Origin: an uncultured Planctomycetia bacterium
Lineage (GTDB): Bacteria; Planctomycetota; Phycisphaerae; FEN-1346; JAACEH01
DNA length: 64,000 nucleotides
Reading direction: 5' to 3'
NCBI GenBank assembly: GCA_903929765.1
Contig: CAIYVX010000001.1
Coordinates: forward strand, 45,311 to 109,310
The translations under genes were made by a program, and so were the position numbers. The first letter of the stretch is position 1; each line of letters opens with the position of its first letter. The notes below the pieces were generated by a model. That model had not been told where the DNA came from. It saw nothing but the letters and a program-made list of their open reading frames with translations, and made no database searches. Positions 59,601 through 64,000 of this stretch are shown here, in pieces.

Positions 59601-61238
59601 TTCCCCCAGCCGCACCGGCGACCGGCTCCCGAGCGCCAGCCGCGCAAACTCCTCCTTGATGCTGATCCCCAGCCGCTCCGCCTGCTCCTCCAGAAAGCTC
59701 CCCGTCCCCGCCGCGCAGACGTGGTTCATCTCGAAATCCACCACCACGCCATTCCGCAAACGGATATATTTAGAATCCTGCCCGCCGATCTCGAAGATCG
59801 TGTCCACGTCCGGCACTTCCGACGCCGCGCCGCGAGCCTGGGCCGTGATCTCGTTGCGCACCACGTCCGCCCCCACGATGTCGCCCGTCAGGTACCGCCC
59901 CGACCCCGTCGTCCCCACCCCGCGCACCTCGACCCGTTCGGCCCATTCGGGCGCCAACATCTTCAGCCCCGACCGCACCGCCTCAATCGGCCGCCCGGCG
60001 GTCATGATATAAACTTTGGCCAGCAGCGCCCCCGCCTCGTCCACCAGCACCAGGTTCGTCGAAATCGACCCCACGTCCACGCCCAGGTAAACCCCGATCT
60101 TCCCGCTGTTTCCCGCTTTCGCCAGCACCGACGGCAAATACCCCGTCGGTTCCCGCAGCGCTTTCAGCCGCGCCGCCGGCGCCTCCCGATACGCCACCAA
60201 CTCCTCCAACGCCGCTTCTGTTATGTAGGGCGGGTGCTTGACAACCGCCGCAGTAAAAGGTTGTTTTCCGCTTGGCGTTGCCGTTTCTTCTTCATCTTTC
60301 TCCTTCCGCAAACAAATCGCCGCCCCAATCGCCGCCAGCACGTCGTGATACTTCGGCACCCGCAGTTCTCCCTCCGCAAACTCAAACACCTCCCGAAACG
60401 CCCGCTCCATCCCCGCGTTCCCCGCCACCCCGCCCACCAGTGCCACCGGCCGCGCCAATTCCCGCCCGCGCGCCAGGTTCGCCTTGAAATTCCGCGCCAT
60501 CCCGAAACACAATCCCGCCACGATGTCGTAATCCGCCACCGCCTGCTGTTGCAGGTGGATCATGTCGCTCTTGGCGAACACCGAACACCGCCCCGCCACG
60601 CGCGGCGGTTTCTTGCTCCGCAGCGCCAGCGCCCCGAACTCGTCCTCGATCCGCACCCCCAGCCGGCTCGCCTGCTGATCCAGAAAACTCCCCGTCCCCG
60701 CAGCGCACTCCGTGTTCATCGAAAAGTCCTGGAACCCCGGCCCGCCGGCCATGTCGGTTCCAGACAATTCAATTATCTTCGCATCCTGCCCGCCCACCTC
60801 GATCGCGCTGCGAATCTCCGGATAGAGTTCCCGCATCGCCACCGCCAGCGCCACCACTTCGTTATAGAACGGCACGTCTTTTCTTAACCCCTCTCCCTTG
60901 GGAGAGGGTGGCCCTTCAGGGCCGGGTGAGGGGTTTCGCTGAGAACTTTCGGAATTCTTTGAGATGTTGTTGCTGCTGTTTTTGTTGTTGTTAAGAGCCG
61001 CCGTCAGCTTCTCGCTCACCACCCGCCCCGCCGATCCCGTCACCGCGATTCCCGTCAGACCTGTCCATTCCGATCGCCCCATCATCTCGCGCAGCAGCCG
61101 CGCCGCCGCTTCCAGCGCCCGGCCGTTGTGCCGCTCATATCGCGTCAGCACCACCCGACCGGCCTCATCCACCAGCGCCGCCTTCGCCGCCGTCGATCCC
61201 AGATCCAGCCCAAAATAATATCGCATCGCCTTCGCCAT
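56658..61238 (-). CDS. Large CoA-enzyme activase (BadF/HgdC-type double ASKHA ATPase with 2-hydroxyacyl-CoA dehydratase-like domains), with four repeat insertions
   Basis: The 1526-residue protein starts with two ASKHA ATPase domains: YYFGLDLGSTAAKAA with AAGTGSFLDQQASRLGV, then YLGVDVGSISTNLVL with AAGTGSFLEEQAERLGI. A Cys-rich DUF2229-like part (CNSCANFCDIREV, YGSRCDRY, VSQVCFPVKVAQGH) and an HgdB-like C-terminal part follow. Related activases drive ATP-dependent electron transfer to 2-hydroxyacyl-CoA dehydratases. The single-chain giant form has no assigned substrate. Four interspersed repeats are read in frame near residues 101-118, 318-338, 729-742 and 1079-1092; two of them encode PSPYPLPSRERGEE. 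Low-complexity Asn/Gln/Thr runs come from flanking microsatellites. The start may be ATG 61238 or 61226. Confidence 0.85.
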   Translation of the reverse strand: MAKAMRYYFGLDLGSTAAKAALVDEAGRVVLTRYERHNGRALEAAARLLREMMGRSEWTGLTGIAVTGSAGRVVSEKLTAALNNNKNSSNNISKNSESSQRNPSPGPEGPPSPKGEGLRKDVPFYNEVVALAVAMRELYPEIRSAIEVGGQDAKIIELSGTDMAGGPGFQDFSMNTECAAGTGSFLDQQASRLGVRIEDEFGALALRSKKPPRVAGRCSVFAKSDMIHLQQQAVADYDIVAGLCFGMARNFKANLARGRELARPVALVGGVAGNAGMERAFREVFEFAEGELRVPKYHDVLAAIGAAICLRKEKDEEETATPSGKQPFTAAVVKHPPYITEAALEELVAYREAPAARLKALREPTGYLPSVLAKAGNSGKIGVYLGVDVGSISTNLVLVDEAGALLAKVYIMTAGRPIEAVRSGLKMLAPEWAERVEVRGVGTTGSGRYLTGDIVGADVVRNEITAQARGAASEVPDVDTIFEIGGQDSKYIRLRNGVVVDFEMNHVCAAGTGSFLEEQAERLGISIKEEFARLALGSRSPVRLGERCTVFMESDLMHQQQQGAALEDLVAGLSYSIAANYLNRVVGTRGVGRRILFQGGTAFNRAVTAAFAELTGQEITVPPHHEVTGALGAALLVREAHGRGEYKETAFRGFELAERKYEVKSFTCNSCANFCDIREVRVEGQGALYYGSRCDRYNKKKAKGERGDWPDLFAERERMLLGEITAKTTTPSPYPLPSRERGEETTATHRRGTVGIPRALIFHQMLPFWRTLLERVGYEVVLSPATDAGIIQAGVESVVSQVCFPVKVAQGHVRWLVDHGVDYVLIPSVTSLPRDHESQTNNHLCPYVQSLPYQVEAALGLRAAGVKVLAPVLALEEGYAAALPSLKAWGRTQEISSGEMGEALAAATAAQGEFEAACRERGRKILESPPTGATLAVLVSRPYNGCDAGLNMDVARRMREVGLLAVPMDFLDLRGFDLGEDWANLYWKYGQKIVRAAEIIRARPELQAVYISNFGCGPDSFLRRFFQEALGDRPLLGLEIDEHSAPAGLVTRLEAFVDSLRGAQQQKQQHAQNNFDATGAPSPYPLPSRERGEEEKTTAGQRQALPLRTAKETALIFPATGTVEGRTLLVPQMCDHAYAFAAAFRGAGLAAEVIPASDEESLALGRQWTSGRECLPCIVTAGDMLRELGRPGADPAKLAFFMPSGTGPCRFGMYNRLHQLILRDAGFAGVPIVSPNQGASFYRDFKRLPRDPTRAAWQGIVAIDALVAALCAVRPYEATAGAAEAAYRESLRAVETTLERGGALGETMEWCANRFAALAAGRPEKLRPRVGIVGEIYVRSHTFSNQDLVRRLEGLGLEVELAGFAEWIYYTNWTRKRRTRAEGHWRLWLGTQVKDRVQRADEAAIKKPFRKLFGDLREAATGDVVALGSPYIHDSFEGEAVLSVGKALEMAHGGSAGRPAAGVVNVMPFTCMPGNIVAAVLKRLRREMRDLPLLSVAYDGQQDSSLEIRLEAFAEQVKAFAARHQV
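57961..58000. repeat. Family D repeat inside the CoA-activase
   Basis: CCCTCTCCCTTGACGGGAGAG followed by GGTAGGGTGAGGGTG is a stem of eight and more. On the minus strand it encodes PSPYPLPSRERG in the activase. An identical copy is at 59011. Confidence 0.85.
59011..59050. repeat. Family D repeat inside the CoA-activase (second copy)
   Basis: The 40 bases are identical to 57961-58000 and also encode PSPYPLPSRERG in the minus-strand reading frame. TTG/CTT tracts lie on both sides. Confidence 0.85.
60223..60284. repeat. Family A repeat inside the CoA-activase
   Basis: ATGTAGGGCGGGTGCTTGAC and AACCGCC form the hairpin; the tail GGTTGTTTTCCGCTTGGCG matches the tail of the 51371 copy. On the minus strand it encodes GKQPFTAAVVKHPPYIT in frame. 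Confidence 0.8.
60885..60934. repeat. Family D repeat (two-hairpin subtype) inside the CoA-activase
   Basis: CCCTCTCCC-TTGG-GAGAGGG and GGCCCTTCAGGGCC, same as 39816-39864. The activase reads through it as NPSPGPEGPPSPKGEG. Confidence 0.85.
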
Positions 61239-61247
61239 TCTCGCTTT

Positions 61248-61279
61248 ATGTAGGGTGCGTGTTTGCACGCACCAAATAA
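61248..61279. repeat. Family A variant upstream of the CoA-activase
   Basis: ATGTAGGGTGCGTGTTTGCAC with GCACC forms the TGCGTG/CACGCA hairpin also found at 4108. It lies about 10 nt upstream of the activase start and could affect its translation. Confidence 0.7.
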
Positions 61280-61499
61280 GACTTCGCTTTCCTCTTGCCG
61301 CTTCCTCTTCCTCTCAAACCATCCGAGTATAGACCCGCCCCTGTCCCCGGTCAAATGTTTCACCGCCTGACCGACTCAGTTCCGCTTTTCTCTCGACACC
61401 CGCCCCGCAATCGCTAAACTTCTCAACCATATTCTCCGCCACCCTGAAACGCTCTGTCGATTATACTAAACCTGTCCCATTGGCCCCGGATCGCTTCGC

Positions 61500-63575
61500 A
61501 TGAAGTCCGAAACCAAGCTCGTCGTCGCCTTCACCCTGGCCATCCTCATCATCGGCGCCGTTGGCGTCTATTCCTACCTGGGCATTCAGGGCCAGGAATC
61601 CACCAACCGCTGGGTTATTCACACCCACGAAGTCCTCGAAAATCTCGAACATCTCGTTAAGTTGTTCGACGATGCCGAGACCGGAGCACGCGGTTTTGTC
61701 CTCACCGGCGAAGATCGTTTCCTGGAGCCGTACACCGCGGCCGTCCAAATGATCCCGCAGGATCTCGACGCAATCACCGTCCTGACTGCCGACAATCACG
61801 CCCAACAGGAGAGCATCGCCGAACTCAAAAAAATCTCCGCCGAAAAACTCGACATTTTGCAAAGATTCATCGGCCTGCGCCGCTCCGGCGGCCTGGATGC
61901 GGCCTTGCCGGAAATTAAAAGCGAACGCGGCAGGCGGAAAATGGACGAGATCCGACTTCTCGTCGACCGCATGGAATCCCGCGAGCGACAATTGCTCGAC
62001 CAGCGCGATCGCGAAGCCCGTCAGGTCGCCCTCCACAGTTCCTGGGCCGTCGCCCTCGGCGTCATCTTATCACTCCTCGTCCTGGCCGCCGCCGCCATCT
62101 TCCTCACTCGCACCATGCGCCTGACCGCCCGTCCGGCCGAATCACGCGCCGACCGCCAAAACTGGCCCGGCCTCCTCATCCGCTACGCCTTCGCCGTCGC
62201 CATGGCCGCCCTAGCCACCGCCGCCCGCTGGTGGTTGGAACAGAAGTTCGGCCCCATGCCGCTCTTCCTCACCTTCTATCCGGCCATTCTCCTCGTCGCC
62301 ACCATCGCCGGCGGCGGGCCTGGCATCACGGCCACACTTCTGTCTGTTCTCGCGGCCACCTACTGGTTCATCGAACCGATCCACAGCTTCGTCATCGCCA
62401 ACGCCAACGACGCCGTCGCCCTCGGCATCTTCGCCGGCACCGGCCTCTTCGTCAGCCTCCTCGCCGAACGTCTTCGCCGCGCCCGCCGCACCGAAACCGT
62501 CGCCGCCACCCAGCAGGAGGAATTAGCCCTCCTCAACCAGGGCACCCTCATCTCCCTCGACCCCCAGCACCACATCACCCACTGGAGCGACGGCGCGCGC
62601 CGCCTATACGGCTTCACCGCCGAAGAGGCCCTCGGCCAACTCACCTACGAACTTTTCCGGCCCAATTTCCCCGTGCCCCTGGAACAGATTACGAAGATTC
62701 TCGAAGAACAGGGCCACTGGGAAGGAGAACTCACCCGCCGCCGCAAGGATGGCACCGAACTCACCGTCGTCCTCCTCTGGGCCATGCGCCGCGATGACCG
62801 CGGTCGCCCCACGGCCATTCTCGAAGTCAGCAACGACATTACCGGTCAGAAGGACGCCGAGCAGAAGTTGCACCAGATCGTCGAGGAACTCCGACGCTCC
62901 AACCAGGACCTCGAACAGTTCGCCTACGTCTCCAGCCACGACCTCCAGGAACCACTCCGCATGGTCACCGGCTTCATGCAACTCCTTCACCACAAATACA
63001 CCGGCAAGCTCGACCCCCAAGCCGACACCTACATCAACTTTGCCGTCGATGGCGCCCGCCGCATGCAGCAGCTCATCGACGATCTCCTCGCCTTCTCCCG
63101 TGTCGGCTCCAAGGCCCGTGAGCTGGTTCCGACCGACGCCGCCCAACTCGTCCAGGCCGCCCTCGCGAACCTCCGCGTCGCCATCGACGAGTCCAAAGCC
63201 CAAATCAACGTCGGCCCGCTGCCCACCATCCCCGCCGACGGCCCGCAACTCGTCCTGGTCTTCCAGAACCTCATCGGCAACGCCCTTAAATTCCGCGGCT
63301 CCGAATCGCCCATCATCGAAATCAGCGCCTGCCCCGACCGTGACGCCTGGCTTTTTTCCATCAAGGACAACGGCATCGGCTTTTCCCCCGAGTTCCACGA
63401 AAAAATCTTCATGCTCTTCCAGCGCCTCCACACCAAAGACAAATATCCCGGCACCGGCATCGGCCTGGCCATCTGCAAAAAAATCATCGAACGCCACCAC
63501 GGCCGCATCTGGGCCGATTCCACCCCCGGCCACGGCTCCACCTTCTACTTCACCCTCCCGGCCCTGCCGGAGTAG
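61500..63575 (+). CDS. Membrane sensor histidine kinase (CHASE3-like, DUF4118, PAS)
   Basis: The 691-residue kinase has a first membrane helix (residues 7-28) and a helical CHASE3-like sensor (30-180, with RGFVLTGEDRFLEPY). A second helix near 185-205 is followed by a DUF4118-type four-helix block (220-325, FLTFYPAILLVATIAGGGPG) known from KdpD. A PAS domain (345-455) ends in a PAC segment. The HisKA box has His480 in AYVSSHDLQEPLRM, and the ATPase domain has NLIGNALKFRG, DNGIGF and GTGIGLAICKKI. CHASE3 and DUF4118 in one protein is an unusual mix. No response regulator is adjacent, so it is an orphan kinase here. Input signal unknown. Confidence 0.9.
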   Translation: MKSETKLVVAFTLAILIIGAVGVYSYLGIQGQESTNRWVIHTHEVLENLEHLVKLFDDAETGARGFVLTGEDRFLEPYTAAVQMIPQDLDAITVLTADNHAQQESIAELKKISAEKLDILQRFIGLRRSGGLDAALPEIKSERGRRKMDEIRLLVDRMESRERQLLDQRDREARQVALHSSWAVALGVILSLLVLAAAAIFLTRTMRLTARPAESRADRQNWPGLLIRYAFAVAMAALATAARWWLEQKFGPMPLFLTFYPAILLVATIAGGGPGITATLLSVLAATYWFIEPIHSFVIANANDAVALGIFAGTGLFVSLLAERLRRARRTETVAATQQEELALLNQGTLISLDPQHHITHWSDGARRLYGFTAEEALGQLTYELFRPNFPVPLEQITKILEEQGHWEGELTRRRKDGTELTVVLLWAMRRDDRGRPTAILEVSNDITGQKDAEQKLHQIVEELRRSNQDLEQFAYVSSHDLQEPLRMVTGFMQLLHHKYTGKLDPQADTYINFAVDGARRMQQLIDDLLAFSRVGSKARELVPTDAAQLVQAALANLRVAIDESKAQINVGPLPTIPADGPQLVLVFQNLIGNALKFRGSESPIIEISACPDRDAWLFSIKDNGIGFSPEFHEKIFMLFQRLHTKDKYPGTGIGLAICKKIIERHHGRIWADSTPGHGSTFYFTLPALPE

Positions 63576-63598
63576 TTTTTACCCACACCCTTGCCGCC

Positions 63599-63660
63599 GG
63601 GTGGCATGGTCCGGCGAAGACGGGCCATGAAGAATAAAACACCCGAAGGGAAGCCGTTTT
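63599..63660. repeat. Interspersed repeat, family C with linker
   Basis: GGGTGGCATGGTCCGGCGAAG and CGGGCCATGAAGAA resembles the copy inside mnmE at 47429-47496, including the downstream AAGCCGTTTTTG linker. Confidence 0.7.
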
Positions 63661-63736
63661 TGTTGCTGCTGTTTTTGTTTTTCCCATTAACCTTGCCGCC
63701 TGGCCGACTATGCCGCACTAATTCGGCGAGCGTCAA

Positions 63737-63784
63737 GGCCCGAAGGGCCGAAAGTATTTAGCCGGCGGCGTAAGCCGCCGGTAC
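63737..63784. repeat. Composite two-hairpin repeat, family E (second copy)
   Basis: GGCCCGAAGGGCC, a spacer GAAAGTATTTA, then GCCGGCGGCGTAAGCCGCC and GGTAC. Arm sequences differ from those at 53876 but remain complementary, which points to selection on the fold or to two diverged lineages of the element. Confidence 0.75.
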
Positions 63785-63801
63785 AAGCCACGGAAAATTT
63801 A

Positions 63802-63846
63802 TTTCTTCTTCTTCCACTACTACTACTTCTTCTTCTTCTTCTTTCT
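63802..63846. repeat. CTT/CTA microsatellite
   Basis: A run of CTT triplets interrupted by four ACT triplets (TTCTTCTTC, ACTACTACT, CTTCTTCTTCTTC). Similar but shorter tracts flank many of the palindromic repeats. Confidence 0.8.
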
Positions 63847-63860
63847 GTTTCACCCAATCG

Positions 63861-63882
63861 GGTGCATTAACGTTTTGGGGAA
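63861..63882. repeat. Probable insertion-sequence end next to the transposase
   Basis: These 22 bases differ at one position from those at 37564-37585. They lie directly after the stop codon of the transposase fragment, where the end of an insertion sequence is expected. Confidence 0.55.
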
Positions 63883-64000
63883 TCAGGCGGCCCGCAGGTG
63901 CGGCCAGAGAGTTTCCCAGAGACCATTGAGTCGCATCAGCTTCAAGGCCAGCATCCGTCCCAGGCCATCGTGCGACCAGCGGCTGCCCGGACGTTTGAAC
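63883..64000 (-). CDS. Transposase C-terminus (partial, runs off the window)
   Basis: On the minus strand an open frame enters from the right edge and stops at TGA (63885-63883). The 38 visible residues include RPGSRWSHDGLGRMLAL and LMRLNGLWETLW. That pattern (R-W-S-x-x-G, then L-R-x-x-x-x-x-G-x-W) is the usual C-terminus of ISKra4/ISLre2-like transposases. The group cannot be fixed from this piece. Whether the element is intact depends on sequence beyond the window. Confidence 0.65.
   Translation of the reverse strand, partial: FKRPGSRWSHDGLGRMLALKLMRLNGLWETLWPHLRAA

Overview
The window looks like a piece of a GC-rich genome from the Planctomycetota (Phycisphaerae-like) or a close relative in the PVC group; this assignment is inference. 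It rests on a PEP-CTERM anchored protein, a radical-SAM AhbC-type haem gene, UroD-like/ThuA pairs, a giant CoA-activase, long-tailed rhomboid and PrsW-type membrane proteases, and many short interspersed palindromic repeats. Indolepyruvate oxidoreductase, AhbC and the CoA-activase suggest anaerobic metabolism.

Layout. 1-8.9 kb: end of a LolA-like protein, Nudix hydrolase, rhomboid, threonine synthase, DapB, a PEP-CTERM protein (minus strand), an EF-hand membrane protein and a PrsW-like protease. 8.9-13 kb: a GH2 glycosidase and a sugar isomerase/epimerase-like TIM barrel. 13-35.3 kb: a lipid or polyketide locus. A tight minus-strand run encodes, in transcription order, a long GNAT-like acyltransferase, a 2544-residue synthase (two nitronate-monooxygenase-like barrels, KS, AT, ACP, KR, DH), a phosphopantetheinyl transferase, an ABC ATPase, an ABC permease and a ParB-like protein. 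A divergent SDR reductase, a FAAL-ACP-serine-palmitoyltransferase-like fusion and a lone ketosynthase complete it. The parts match those needed for a sphingolipid- or ceramide-like lipid: acyl activation, decarboxylative condensation with an amino acid, keto reduction, N-acylation and export. The locus is interrupted at 26.4-30.5 kb by lower-GC genes, including a membrane-anchored repeat protein, a secreted PD-(D/E)XK nuclease-like protein with a glycine zipper, and a 46-residue lipoprotein.

35.3-43.9 kb: indolepyruvate oxidoreductase (iorB, iorA), CcsA/ResB cytochrome c maturation, a second CcsA/HemX-like protein, hemA, an ahbC-like gene and tRNA-Phe. 44-51.9 kb: housekeeping genes rpmA-obgE-coaX-mnmE on the plus strand, rseP and dxr on the minus strand, then trxA. 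52-56.6 kb: homocysteine methyltransferase, lipoproteins, and a UroD-like/ThuA pair. 56.7-61.2 kb: a CoA-activase. 61.5-63.6 kb: a hybrid histidine-kinase-like sensor. The right edge holds the C-terminus of a transposase.

A second theme is a set of at least five families of short palindromic repeats, often flanked by TTG/CTT microsatellite tracts. Many lie between genes, but at least eight sit inside open reading frames without breaking them (three in mnmE, one in coaX, four in the CoA-activase). Two more form the end of a gene: one the C-terminus of a small Cys-rich protein, and one the stop codon of the first gene. All function calls are from motifs read by eye; no database search was run.
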